A stretch of 55,547 bases of DNA from Nemertoderma westbladi (GCA_032718475.1 JAUCBJ010000705.1:1-55547); one strand, 5' to 3'. Shown: positions 28,819-40,344, counted from the stretch's first letter. Program-made: numbers and translations. The notes: a model not told the origin generated them from the sequence alone.

Positions 28819-30283
28819 GTTCTAGAATAGTTTCAATGTCGGCGTATATACAGAAAGGCGGGGATAGAGTCTTATCGTACCTATCAAATTTAACCAAGAG
28901 ATTTTCGGGCATATACTCGAGTTGGCGTTTACCCGTATAGCAACGCTCTCGATGTTCTTCCAATGATTTGTCAGTGTAAAAGCCTCTGAGACAGCGTTCG
29001 CAGTGTGTCTTGTTACCGTTAGAATCTTTTGAATTTATTAGTCTATCTATGTTAGTAATAGCTACATAGTGGGTGGGGTTTTAGCTTGTTGCTTCGATAA
29101 ATAATAAGTTTAGTACAGTTTTACTGGAACAGTGCGCGCTATCTGGTTGACTTAGAATGGAGAGTTCTTCCGTATTACTCCAATAAAGAAGGTTTATGCA
29201 GTATATAGGGTTTGGTTTCAGAAACTGGGGAATACCAGTTACTCTGTGCACCGGAAAACTTAAATTGGAAAAATCAAACATGTTTAGGAAAGGAGTAAAC
29301 GTTGAAATTCTACTAATATTATTTTGTTTTCTATCAATTTTCTAATAATTTGCGGCGGCTAATACTGCGTATTTAAAGCATTCCCCCAGCGGGCAGTCTA
29401 CGCTTACGGTACATTTTTTATTTAATAATAATTTAGAATTATTGAAGCCTTGACCCTTTAAATAGGGGTTGCGTTGGGACCGCGCAATCTCAATAGTTAT
29501 TCGCTCGATGGCTATTATGCGCCAACCCGAGCCGAGGCAGAGAAACACGCTTAACAGTTGATCGATACGATTGACGGCGCTAGAAAACCAGTTATTAAAG
29601 TCACTATTATTTAGAATTTGATTATTGTTACCGCTAGATTTAAAACAGAATGATTCAATTTGAAAACCCTCGCTGGTTTCATGCTACATTACGATATTGA
29701 TTGTAAGCCAGACTCTTAAAAAAGTTCCCAAAGCACTTTGTAAATGGCTACTAACGTATTCTTGAATATGTGGAAAAGTTTCATTTAATGTTAATTCAGC
29801 GTCGAGTCTTGTTTCTGCGAGGTCATTGTTATAAGTAAACAGTCGTCCGTGTGCGCTTCCGTTGGAGGGGGGTTGAAAGGGATTGTTTGGGGAAATAGAA
29901 TCTCGCGAAGTTGAAGGTTCATTATTGGAGCCGCCGCCGCCGACTTGTTCTGGAGTAGAGTTGATGGGGGATGAGTGGGAGGTAGATGGAGTTTTGCGTT
30001 TCCGCGAAAAAAGTCGAGTGTAGCATTCATGCTCAGTAAAGGATGATAGGGTGAGCGAATCCCCGCAGCGGCAATCGGCTGGCTCGTTTACGTAAGTAAA
30101 TCCTGTCCCCCCCTGAGGACACGAAACAAGATGGCCAACCAGCGTCTTCTTTTCCGAGGACCAAGTCGAACAACAGTTGCATCTATATTGCGCGAAATGA
30201 GTTTTAATATGACGAGATAAATTATCACTCCGCGTCTCTTTGTCGCAGATGGGGCAGCTAACTTTATTGGTAGACATAGGCAT
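28804..30283 (-). pseudogene. Protein-primed family B DNA polymerase, N-terminal part (broken gene)
   Basis: The start of the polymerase gene, ATG at 30283. First comes a Cys/His finger region (CPICDKETRSDNLSRHIKTH, then CNCCSTW), followed by a low-complexity Ser/Pro stretch. The usual N-terminal Polinton-polymerase motifs follow (around GECFKYAVLAA and FPVHRVTGIPQFLKPNP). Then a second Cys/His finger ([21 protein letters not shown]) and exonuclease I ([11 protein letters not shown]). One frame runs through the whole piece but is interrupted by TAG at 29684-29686, TAG at 29342-29344 and TAA at 29081-29083. The visible ORFs 29684-30283, 29342-29548, 29081-29281 and the start of 28304-28963 are therefore pieces of one gene. 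The LINE follows. Confidence 0.82.
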
Positions 30284-30815
30284 CTTGAATCTAGAAAAAT
30301 ACGTTGATTATTTATAAAAAATAAAAAATACTGTATACTTGCTAAAAATAAAGTAAAACAGTAGATATTAATTGGTTACTAGGCAACAATACTGTGTTTG
30401 TACAGTTAGGTCTATTGCTGTATTGTAGCAATCAGTCAGTGAAACATAAAGCAGACAGTCGGCAGTATCTAGTGTAGTAGTGTTAGTGTACCAGCGGTTA
30501 GATAGTGGCGATAACCAAGACACAATAGCGATGGCAGTTATTATTCGTGGAAAGAGGGTCTATAAACAACAGTCAACAGTCAGTCAGTCAGTGCAGTAGT
30601 GCTAGTAATATAGTCTGCTAGAAGTCAGACGTACCGGTAGCGTTAACCAATACAAATCAACGATAGGCCTAGCTAATCGCTGTGTGAGAACTCAGTTAGT
30701 CAGTAGGATAAATAGTGAAAACTGCAGTAATCATTGTTGTTCAGTGGGGTCTATAGCGCTACTACGATGGCACTAGGCTAACTCGAATGATGCGGTACCG
30801 GTAGTCAGGTAGACA

Positions 30816-30979
30816 AGCAGATAGGTAGATGTAGGCCTATTGATCGAATGCTTCGATCACGGTTTAGGCTATCGGTACCACCACAGTCTGACAGTAATTA
30901 ATAATGAGCCTACTGCAATACTGTTGTACCGGTAGACATTAGGCCTAAATGTAAATTGTTTGCTATCGGCATCGAAAGT
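30816..30979. repeat. 164-bp direct repeat, copy 1
   Basis: Nearly identical to 31237-31400, 421 bases away. Both contain ATTGATCGAATGCTTCGATC, itself a palindrome-like stretch, and end CGGCATCGAAAGT. Confidence 0.88.
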
Positions 30980-31236
30980 ATAGCTAGATGGTGGAAGGCA
31001 GTTTTTACTTACGGTGGCAGTTAATATTCACGGAAAGAGGAAGTTTGTGAAGAAGTTGGTTGACGTGGACGACGAGAGAATTTATTTACCAATAGAACGG
31101 AATGGTATCGGAAATTAGGTTGGAAAATATTACGCGACTGCTACGCGGAAAGTTCGGTGTCGACGATGAGCGTTGACGCGGCGAAATGACACTAGAAAAA
31201 TAAGATGAATATTTGTAAAAAGAAAAAAATACTGTA

Positions 31237-31400
31237 AGCAGATAAACAGATGTAGGCCTATTGATCGAATGCTTCGATCACGGTTTAGGCTATCGGTACC
31301 ACCGCAGTCTGACAGTAATTAATAATGAGCCTACTGCAATACTGTTGTATCGGTAGACATTAGGCCTAAATGTAAATTGTTTGCTATCGGCATCGAAAGT
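31237..31400. repeat. 164-bp direct repeat, copy 2
   Basis: Matches 30816-30979 with a few substitutions. The bases before it (AAAAATAAGATGAATATTTG) also resemble those right after the polymerase start region near 30295, so the duplicated block may be larger and partly decayed. Confidence 0.85.
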
Positions 31401-31760
31401 GAAATGACAATAATACAACTATATAAGTGGGTTGTTGACTGATGATAACAAATAAATATTCTTAATAAATAATATTAAATTCGAAAACAAAATAATGGTA
31501 AATGATGTTAATCGTAACTTGCAATTGAAATAATGACGTAATATATTGGTGGGGATGTATTAAATAGCAATTCGGTTATTAAGGGAGGCCCTTGTCTCTT
31601 AAATGAGCCAATCAGGGCGCAGCACCAATCGGATGGCTCGCTGATTGGATGTTCATGCATAAGCGGTAACCAGGGCAACTTCTCATGATGATGAATCTAT
31701 ATTAGAAAACTCATGTAGGCAACTTGACTAATTATGTTGAGTTGGCTGTATAACAGAAGC

Positions 31761-34700
31761 AGGTCTGGTGCAAAGGAATGGGATTAGTAGAGAGGAATGC
31801 GTGTTTAGAGGCGCTTCATTGTTATGATACGGGCTGCCTGGATATAGGAAAGGACCCGAGTGATGCCGGCTATAGTGAGAACAAAGGAGGGCCGCTGGAA
31901 CATTAGCCTTGGGCGAAATACGGATTTGGTGTAGTCAAGGCCGCGTTGGGATTATTAGTGAGTCATCAAAGGGGCTGCTAACAGACGGGATCGCTCATTT
32001 ATATTTGCCTTGGGGGTATACATGTAGATTCAATGCGTGTCGTATCTAGTTAATGAATAATGAGGGCAGAGGAGGGGTCCCCGCCGATGAACGTAGTTGA
32101 TAGTTGCCGGGAAAAAGTTGCCGGTTAAAGTTGCCGGTTAAAGTTGCCGGTTAAAGCTAATTGGAGGTCAAAGGTCAATGATAAAGCTGTCTGGATATAG
32201 ATAAGAGTAATTAGTTACCAGTAAGGGAGCTGTATACCCTATGGCTAAGGATAACGAGATTAAAGTCAATGAGGTCATTTAGAAACCAATATATAAAACT
32301 AATTATTGGTAAATCTAAAATAAAGTACAAATAAATAAAGTAAAAATAAATACAATTAAATAAATTAAAATTAAATACAAATAATTAATTAAAATTAGGT
32401 ACAGGCTCATTCCATGAAAAGGTCAACCTCCCCACTAATTTCTAAAAATGAGATGTAGCTTTGAATTTATACTTATTTTAGGTCAAAATTTATCGTACTC
32501 CATGAATTCAGTGCTAAAAATTGTATCAACACAGGTGGTTTATCAAAAATAGTCGAATTACAAATTATGGACCTGCTCTGCACAAAATGTGAATAAAAGT
32601 GTGCAAAAGTTTGGTTTCCTGTAGGCACTTCCTATGACCAATAAATTAACATTTCTGAGCATGAACCAAATCAAAAATAAACCCATTTTCGAATTTTTTT
32701 GGTTTCATTTAATTTCACCAGTGTTTCATTCCTCTGTAATGAAATCAATAAAGTTAATCTTGTGATGTCCCATACTTTACCTAAAATAGTGAAATTTTTA
32801 GTTTATTCACAGAGATGTAACTCAGCCTAATCACCCAGTGGAATGCAAAGCACATTTGTGTTGCGTCATTGTATAAAACAATTAGTTTCATCTTCACTCC
32901 CTCAGAAATATCATGGCGGCCAATTGAAAATTGTCCCATACTTTACCATTAAAATGGCGATTATATTAGTGCACTGTATTAATGTAATATGTGAAGCCAT
33001 GAGTGATATAATACTCTAAGGTCATAGTCGGCCGTAAGAATAGGAGTCTATATTTGAACTGAGAATCATTCCTCAGTCAAGAAATCTTTGGTTTTATGCA
33101 TGTAAAGTCCCATACTTTACCAAAAAATAGTGAAATTTTTAATTTATACACATAGAAGTAGTCTAACTCAGCCCAATCACCCAGTGGAATGCAAAGCACG
33201 TTTGTGTTGCGTCATCTAAAGAAACAATTACCTGTAGTTTCATAATCTACTCCCTCAGAAACATCATGACGGCCAATTGAAAATTGTCCCATACTTTACC
33301 ATTATAATGGCGATTACATTTTAGTGCACTGTATTAATGTAATATATTAAACCTGGAGGACAGGAGTGTTATAATGCTTTAGGGTGATAGTAGGGGGAAG
33401 CATAGAAGTATGTATTTGAACTAAGAATCATTCCTCAGTTAACTAATCTTTGAGTTTATGCATGTAAAGTCGCGTACTTTACAACAAATTTCAAAAAATT
33501 TAGTTTTTTAGCAGATAAGAAGATCGGTAAGTACAGTAATTGATACATTTTCAGAAAAATGGAAAGAATTTCGAAACTTTTTACAGACTACATGTGTACC
33601 AAGTTTGGTTATATTTCATCAATGATTGGCGGACTTATTTTGGTTTTATCAAAATTTTGAAACTATCGGTACCAACAGACAGACTGTCTGATATGTGACC
33701 TTTGATTCCTTAAATTTCAGATTCTTTCCAAACTTTTGACAGACTTCATACGTACCAGGTTTGGTTTAATTTCATCTAAAAATGAACGAGTTATACAGTA
33801 TTAGCGATCAAAAATTTGACAGATGACATACAACTCCTCAAGGGCACATATGCTAAGACTTCGGGTCAATTTGTGGGCCGCCCCACATTTTGTATCCATA
33901 TCTTGGTTGGAAATACTTAGTTGCACTTTATTATCACTAATTATCCAGAAATTACTGTTAGGTTAAGTGTAAGAGACCATTTTGACCATAAAATTCGTAC
34001 AGGTCCCGTACTTTACTTAGCAATGTCCCATACTTTACCACACAAACCACACTGTAAAAAATTAGCAATGCAGCAATTCGTCTTATATTTATATTTTTAT
34101 TTAAGCTTAATAATACAGCTTTATCCTAAACATCAACTCAACACTGTACCTGCGCACAATTCGCTAAATTTTAGAATTGAAATCATAAAATAAAAAAAAC
34201 CATTTCGTACGAATCCGTACTTTACCTTAATTGGACAAGCTGGTGTTTTCTCAAAAGTGTCTAAGTCCCGCCATAAGCTTTGCGAAATCAAAGCTGATAT
34301 TCGAAAGTTCAATCCAAGCACAATTTTGTGCACATATGTGCTGTGGATAACATTGTACAGGCAATCAAAGTTCAAAATTGTGTACGAATGTCCCGTACTT
34401 TACTTTGGAATGAGCCTACAAATAAATAAGTATTAATAAATAAAAGAGCTGCGGTGTCACTTATGACACCCTCTTGCTCCTCTCTGTGATAGTTAGACAA
34501 CACTGATGCCCATTGTGTGTCAGGGCGCTAATCAGTCTGATTAATTAGGATAATCAATTAAACCCTAATTAGGAGTCATATGACACCTGTTAGGGTTTAA
34601 TTGTACTAATTAATTGATGACACCTGTCAATTAGGGTCTAATTAGCCTAATTGGGAGGTGTCACCCAGACAGTCTGGCAGCCAATGACACCCAATGACAC

Positions 34701-34788
34701 CCATAGGGTGATAATTGGGTGTCATATGACACCCAATGGGTGTCAGTGAGGTCTAACTGTCGCAGAGAGGACCAAGACCCTACTACTG
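31761..34788. repeat. Dispersed repeat, right copy (matches 2523-3385)
   Basis: Same start and end sequences as the left copy and the same orientation. It contains a short triplicated GTTGCCGGTTAAA near 32110-32155 and the 2.0-kb TIR element at 32404-34416. Its foldback part (about 34472-34772) has only about 20-bp imperfect terminal arms (CTCTCTGTGATAGTTAGAC and GTCTAACTGTCGCAGAGAG) and many TGACACC motifs. Confidence 0.75.
32404..34416. mobile_element. 2.0-kb non-autonomous TIR DNA transposon
   Basis: It has 11-bp perfect terminal inverted repeats (GGCTCATTCCA and TGGAATGAGCC) and a 4-bp target duplication TACA at 32400-32403 and 34417-34420. The left copy of the host repeat lacks this block, so the empty site is visible. 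Inside, a motif close to TCCCATACTTTACC recurs at about 32768, 32934, 33107, 33287, 33470, 34004, 34025, 34214 and 34391, as expected of subterminal transposase-binding repeats. A block of about 350 bp is tandemly duplicated (about 32760-33107 and 33108-33460). The plus-strand ORF 33921-34193 is not convincing, so no transposase is encoded. The superfamily is not assigned. Confidence 0.85.
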
Positions 34789-34796
34789 CTAAGATT

Positions 34797-35119
34797 TAAT
34801 GCTCCCATTGTCAGAGTTCCTGGACCGAAATTGAAACACCAATTGCCGATGGGCTTGATCTCTCAAACCAAAACTTCCTCTGCGGGGTTTGTGCGGCAGT
34901 AAAGATTGAAAGTCTGGAAGCTGGCATCCCTAGGTATTATTATTATAAAGAGCGTCAGCATGCGTTTAATAAATATATTTTAATACAAAACAGGTCGAAC
35001 GCAAAGAGGCTTATAATGAAGACGAGTACTGCATTGATTATATTCCTATAAACCACCTGGCTTTGCATATTGAACGTGCGTTTGGAAATAAGTTCGTGCA
35101 ACCCTTCCGTGGGTGGTAG
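34797..35119 (+). other. Exon-like or transposon-gene fragment with a zinc-ribbon pattern
   Basis: From 34800 one frame reads CSHCQSSWTEIETPIADGLD and, shortly after, NFLCGVCAAVKIESLE: two CxxC pairs about 30 residues apart. From about 34994, after a possible AAACAG splice acceptor, another frame reads YNEDEYCIDYIPINHLALHI and ends at a TAG at 35119. Neither has a start codon. It looks like the remains of a coding region, host or transposon, beginning exactly where the dispersed repeat ends. No family was recognised. Confidence 0.3.
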
Positions 35120-37109
35120 ATGTCGCGGTTATGTATTGGGGGGATGGGGGGGGGGGGGGGGGGTGCAGATTAAAAGGGGTGAACACGTACTGTCCCCCTT
35201 TCTTTGATTAATTGGTGGTGTGGGTTAATCTCTCATAACCTGATTTTGTGATACAGTCGCACAATTTTAGTTTGTATCTCATAACTGGGCCTCGTGCTGC
35301 GCGAAGGCCCCACGAACGTGTAATGATAGGATATACGACCAATATAGTATTATATTTATGATGACATGTGGTTTGGTTACAGGTAATTGGGAGTGAGTGT
35401 ACGACATTATGTGATGACGGAATTTGAGTGTGAATGCAAGTCTATATAAAAATACATTGAGTGATTGAAGGCCCGTTTCCGCGATTTTTTTTTTGAGCTT
35501 TATTTATTTTTTTATTTGAAACAATTTCTAGAAATTCATTGCTTCAAGATGAAGCTAAGAATTTTGAAATGTTAAAACTAAAATATAGAATAAAGCTCCA
35601 AAAAAAGCTCAAAAAAAAGCTTAAAAAAAAGGTCAAAAAAAGCTTGGAAAAAAAAACCCAAAAAAGCTTGAAAAAAAGCTCAAAAAAGCTTGAAAAAAGC
35701 CCCAAAAAAGCTTGAACAAAAACTCTAAAAAGCTTGAAAAACAGCTCAAAAATATCTAGAAAAACACTAGCTCAAAACGGCTTAGAATACAGCACATAAA
35801 AATGCGGCGCTGAAACGGCGGCCTTAAGTAGTAGATCAGTTTCAGCCACGTTCCCAAAAGTTGGGGGGGGGGGGGGGGGGGGGGGGGATAAAATAATTTT
35901 AGGTCCTGCATAACCCCACCCCAAATTTTTTTTACAAATCTTAATGAAATTGAATGAAATTTGAAACATGGATAGTTTCACCTCCAACTCCTTAGTAGGT
36001 GAGTCAGAATTTTTATTTTCGTCTTAATTCTTTAGCAATTTTTCATATTACTGGCTACAATTAGATCAAATATACAAAAAAAAACAGCAAAAGTACTTTT
36101 CAATACTAAATTCGACTTCCAAAAGAAGATTCTACTTACGAATAACGTCGCGTCACCTTAACCATTCCATTAACTGAATGCAAATACAAGGGTTTGTTTG
36201 GAAAGGGTGTTTAACGATAGAAATAGGCGCTATAAAATACTTAATAATAAGAAATTAAAAAAAACATCAAAATTCTTCAGATATACAATTACAATAAAAT
36301 CAGACCGAAAAGTGAAAACTTGGTATTCTTCACATTGGCGATTGAAGCAGTTACAACTCGTTTTTCTTCAACCTTAAATCGATTCGTTGGTGGCGAACGG
36401 GAGATCACGATGATGGATTCCAATTATGTAAAATTTTTTAATTTGGTTGGGAAATAGCTGAGTTATGGGAAATGTAAATGTATATAAGTATGTAATCGAA
36501 TGTATTTGCTACTACCGCTGCAGGCAATTTATTAGATTTTTTTTTATAAATATACCATGTTCTAGAACATTTTGTTTAGTTTATTTTGTATTTTATTTTG
36601 TTTGCCCAGCTACTTATGAGTTACATATTATAATGCCGAATAAATGGACAACAGCGCGCAGCTCAACGCAAAATAAGTAACTTTCAACGCCCATATATCA
36701 GATATTCTTTCAACACATTCTGAATTTATTATATATTTAGTTTCCCTGCAACAACGTCATCATCCCATCCTTACCAACGAACCCTCTCTCTCTCTCTCTA
36801 TAAGAATGTCGATAGGGATACCTATTTAAAGCACTTGTAGGTAAGGATTGAAAGTGAAGGCGAGTTGATATCTCGACACGGGGAATCAACAAATGCAATT
36901 ATCAATTAATGTATTATTCTAACCAAAACAATATATGACGAAATTTTTCAGATATGGAAATACACCTCATATCATCAAGTGACTTATATTGTCTATGCAA
37001 AAACAGTTCATTGTGTTTGGATATATGCGACAGGGTTGGGAGGGATTGAAATGTACGTAGGGGTTATTTTTTTTTTCTTACACCTCCAACGACGTTTAAC
37101 ATTATTTAA
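35120..37109. other. Low-complexity, AT-rich non-coding DNA
   Basis: Two G homopolymers (about 35145-35162 and 35863-35887), an AAAAAAGCTT-type degenerate repeat at about 35600-35770, and a CT run near 36787-36800. ORFs here (35772-35987, 36465-36680) pass through simple sequence or show no protein-like composition. Nothing functional is recognised. Confidence 0.6.
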
Positions 37110-37646
37110 TTAACAACATTTAAATAATAAGGAGTACCGGTTACGGGTTAGTAGCGAGTTCCGCGATTGATGGGCAGAGGGCGCATGAGAGGGAATGGTA
37201 ACGGTCGGGGCAGGATCGGTTACAAAAGCGGCAAATACAATTAGGTGAAAGTGAATGGAATGGTTGTGGGTTTGTGCACATTCTGTGGTGGAACTCATGA
37301 CACGTGGCTCTTGTGACCACATGTCGATTCTTTTGTTGAGTAATTTCCATGTATGCGAGTTGAAAGCAGGACCCTGGTGATCATATTCTGAAATGAAGTT
37401 CTGTTCGTGGTTTATTCGAAAGCTGTTGTGTTGATTATTAATAACATCAGGAGTGAATATATTTGGAGTTCTAACAAGTATATCGTCAATAATTGTGTTT
37501 TCGTGAACGAGATGTAGCACCATGGTAGATGAAGCAGTAATATGTAGACCCATCAGGCTCTTTATATATGTAGATTTTTTCTTGTCCGGTTCATTTAGAT
37601 TTGGAAGTGTAAGAAAACGAGTAAAAACAGGTATATATCTAGGCAT
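37110..37646 (-). CDS. Unidentified 178-residue ORF
   Basis: Starts MPRYIPVFTRFLTLPNLNEP and ends LLFKCC. Mixed composition with many His, Asn and Thr, no clear signal peptide, membrane segment or Cys cluster. It is longer than most chance ORFs in this AT-rich region but has no recognised relative, and its neighbours are LINE debris. It could be a transposon remnant, part of an unknown host exon, or chance. Confidence 0.22.
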   Translation of the reverse strand: MPRYIPVFTRFLTLPNLNEPDKKKSTYIKSLMGLHITASSTMVLHLVHENTIIDDILVRTPNIFTPDVINNQHNSFRINHEQNFISEYDHQGPAFNSHTWKLLNKRIDMWSQEPRVMSSTTECAQTHNHSIHFHLIVFAAFVTDPAPTVTIPSHAPSAHQSRNSLLTRNRYSLLFKCC

Positions 37647-37831
37647 ATGACATATAAAGCCATTGGAAAGGTTTCATCCTAAAAGGATTTAGACTGGCAG
37701 CAACAGATAATAATTTGAGATTCCTTATAGATCCAATAGATCCAATTTTTATTTTTTCGTTTAATGTATTCTGAAAAGCCAGAGAAGACAGAAGACAGAG
37801 AAGAACAAAGAACCAACCTGTTGAAATGTAA

Positions 37832-38155
37832 AAAGACACTAAAGATTGCTACAATGAACATACGCACACTGAAAGCACATAGCAAACAGGGTGACATGGT
37901 AGCTCTGGCCATGAAGACACTGCCATGAAGTACAATGATATTGGAAATGGATAGACGTTAGTATCAAGCTCAGCAGAGAGTCGGCCAATATATCAATTGG
38001 TGGAGTAAGTGAATTGTTGTGGGGTGAGTGACGCGGTGAATTAAATATACAATGTAAATAAGACAAGATTATCATATGGTCTTATTTACATTATTTATTT
38101 AATTGGTGGAGTAGGAATTCTGCTTAGCCCATTTGCACTTCAGACCCTAAACAAC
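37832..38155 (+). pseudogene. RTE-like LINE endonuclease, 5' fragment
   Basis: Reads LKIATMNIRTLKAHSKQGDM, the N terminus of an APE-type endonuclease, and further on GGVGILLSPFALQTLNNI, a later endonuclease motif, with stops and a small insertion between. The insertion at about 38000-38090 is flanked by AATTGGTGGAGTA and carries 14-bp inverted arms (AATGTAAATAAGAC and GTCTTATTTACATT). The domain resumes at about 40345 after another LINE, so the gene is split. Confidence 0.6.
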
Positions 38156-38775
38156 ATTGTTACTGCTGTGACGTCACTTGAAAAGGCCGAACTTTTTAAC
38201 AATTTTTTTTGTGACCAATATACACTAGATGACTCATCATTCGTACTACCAGCAAATGCAGTACCGCAGCCTATTTTAACTACTGTAAATTTTAACCAGG
38301 ATATTATTTTGTGCGACCTGAAACTTATTGACTCGGATGGGGCTACTTGTCCTGTTGATGATGTATCTAATAAAATGCTCAAAGCCGGCTTACCCGTTGT
38401 TATTAACGAAATAGTCCATTTGTTTCAATATATTTTTGACAATGCAACACACCCTAAAGCCTGGAAGTCTCGTTATGTTTTTCCCTTACCCAAAACTGAT
38501 ATTTTGTTATTTTGTGCCCATTTCAGGTCTATCGCACTGACGAGTAATTTGGGTAAACTTTTCGAGCCTTCGGAGTGTTCTTTACAACTATATCATTAAT
38601 TTCTTATCCAAATTTCAGTCTGGCTTCAAAAAGGGTGACGCGACTATTTACCAGGTGATATCTTTGTACGATGCAAATGCCAAGGCACTCGATTCTGGGA
38701 AAGAAGTTCGCATTGTTTTTCTCGATATAAGCAAAGCGTTCGACAATGTGCATCATAAAAGGTTTACTCTAAAAA

Positions 38776-39444
38776 TTGGCTAATATGGGCGTGGGAGGAA
38801 GTTTTCTTTCATGGATGTCTAGTTATCTTGCTGAAAATTTTCAGTGTGTCGTTGTTAACGTGGCCACTTCATCGTGGCTTGCCGTCCTTGCAGGTGTTCC
38901 ACAAGGTTCGGTTCTAGGGCCGATTCTCTTTCTTGTGTATATCAATGATATAGCCGATATTGTTAACAATAACATTAGATTGTACGCTGACGATACTGCT
39001 TTATATGTTGAATTAAATAGCCGCCACTCCATATCTTCATCTGAGTCACTTAACCGGGATCTCAATGCCATCTCTCAATGGGGTGCAACTTGGCTTGTTA
39101 CTTTTAATGCATCCAAGACTGAGTCTATGGTTCTTTCTCATCGGAAAACCAGGGACCCCGGTCACACCGTGTTGTCCTTAAATAATATCCCCATTGTTAA
39201 TGAGCATAAACACCTCGGCTGTATACTGACACCAGACTTAAAGTGGCATTTGCAGATTAATTTCATGATTAGTCGTGCAAGTAGGAAATTGAACATGTTG
39301 CGTTCGGTAAAATATATTGTCAATAGGGAAGCTCTTAACAATTTTTATGTTTCATTTATTAGATCTACCTTAGAATATGCTAGTCCAGTCTGTTCAGAGG
39401 AATTAAAAAAATTCCCTGGAACTACTGAACAAGGAAGCGATTAG
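38776..39444 (+). pseudogene. LINE reverse transcriptase palm/thumb fragment
   Basis: 222-codon ORF with GVPQGSVLGP and YADDTAL, both catalytic Asp present. The preceding palm motif (LDISKAFDNVHH near 38730) is in another frame, so there is a frameshift near 38775. The end is also shifted near 39400, before the microsatellite. Confidence 0.85.
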
Positions 39445-39564
39445 AATAATCTGGAAATTAACAGTATCTTGTTCTTCCTCTAATTTATATGCTGAGTCTG
39501 CGCTATGTACTCGGGGCTATACAAGAGCGCCAAAACTTTCAGAAACGATGAATGATAATGTATG

Positions 39565-39657
39565 TTGTATGTATGTATGTATGTATGTATGTATGTATGT
39601 ATGTATGTATGTATGTATGTATGTATGTATGTATGTATGTATGTATGTATGTATGTA
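39565..39657. repeat. TATG tetranucleotide microsatellite
   Basis: About 23 uninterrupted TATG units inside the C-terminal region of the LINE RT gene; the LINE protein similarity resumes after it. Shorter TATG runs lie near 40090. Confidence 0.95.
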
Positions 39658-40344
39658 TAAAATGATGAACGGGTCCGCCCCTGGTCACTTTAGGGTCACT
39701 CTCCCCTCAACTTTTAGCAGTATTAGCCAACGCGCCATTCGCAATTCGATAGACTTGCGTCCTCCTTTTGTTCGGACCAATTTTTACCATCATCAGTAAG
39801 GCTATGGAACACATTGCCCATTGAGATCCGTAATTCTGTATCATGTTGCAACATGTAGCATTATTCATTGCACGGGCAATTTATTTAGTGCCTATCATAA
39901 TCATTGCAATACTTACTTATAGTATACTAATTAATATTACACTAAGAAATTGTAATATTGAATTGTAATAATGTATATTATATTGAATTATTTTGTAATT
40001 TGGTTTTGATTACTTACTTACTTTTTGGTGTAGTTCTATCTAACTCTAGTATGGATTGTTAGCGCTTACCTCTGCATCAGTCTGGGCGTGTATGTATGTA
40101 TGTTGTGTATGTTTGAGTATGAGTGGTGCGCGTACAGTTTGTATGTATGTGTGCAATGTTCGTATGATAGGTATGTAGTTGTATGTCATCTTTTTGAATA
40201 AGTATATCAATCTAAAATATATTTGGTGCCGGTGCAATTTATACAGTTTATCATTATGGATGAACGGGCTTAACATAAGCTTTGGCTTGTTGCCCAATCA
40301 TCCTCACCAATAATGAGGTTAATAAATGTTAAATGAAATGGACA

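Larger units (their letters stand above)
30284..31760. other. Non-coding 5' flank of the polymerase gene with CCAAT-type boxes
   Basis: No supportable ORF. It holds a 164-bp direct repeat (listed separately), a short CAGT run near 30580 and several TACCGGTA palindromes. At about 31600-31665 there are three CCAAT-type boxes in both orientations (GAGCCAATCAGG, ACCAATCGG, CTGATTGGATG). These could be promoter elements, but they are 1.3 kb from the polymerase ATG. No TATA box at a convincing distance and no element terminus were recognised. Confidence 0.45.
38156..40344 (+). mobile_element. CR1/Jockey-like LINE inserted in the RTE-like LINE
   Basis: 5'-truncated LINE with RT motifs in order: a decayed N-terminal part (38168-38599), then FLDISKAFDNVHH, AGVPQGSVLGPILFLVYIND, RLYADDTALYVEL and a thumb region (38776-39444). 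After a TATG microsatellite the C-terminal MMNGSAPGHFRVTLPSTF follows. At least two frameshifts and stops break the gene. Sequence beyond the RT is AT-rich. Ends are approximate: the flanks read as adjacent parts of the RTE-like endonuclease, but no clean target duplication was found. Confidence 0.75.

Noticed and set aside
13883-30283. Recoded stop codons (TAA/TAG read as Gln) across the genome
   Set aside because: The capsid gene ends with TAG and the protease gene with TAA at sensible places, and TGA also interrupts the polymerase, so decay is simpler; local readthrough at 19870 remains possible.
33921-34193. 90-codon ORF in the TIR element as a transposase
   Set aside because: Low-complexity, no catalytic residues or DNA-binding motif, and it runs through the repeated TACTTTAC motifs.
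2523-34788. The two direct copies of the dispersed repeat as LTRs of a giant retroelement
   Set aside because: No TG...CA ends, no target duplication, unequal contents, and the enclosed genes belong to a DNA virus type with protein-primed polymerase.
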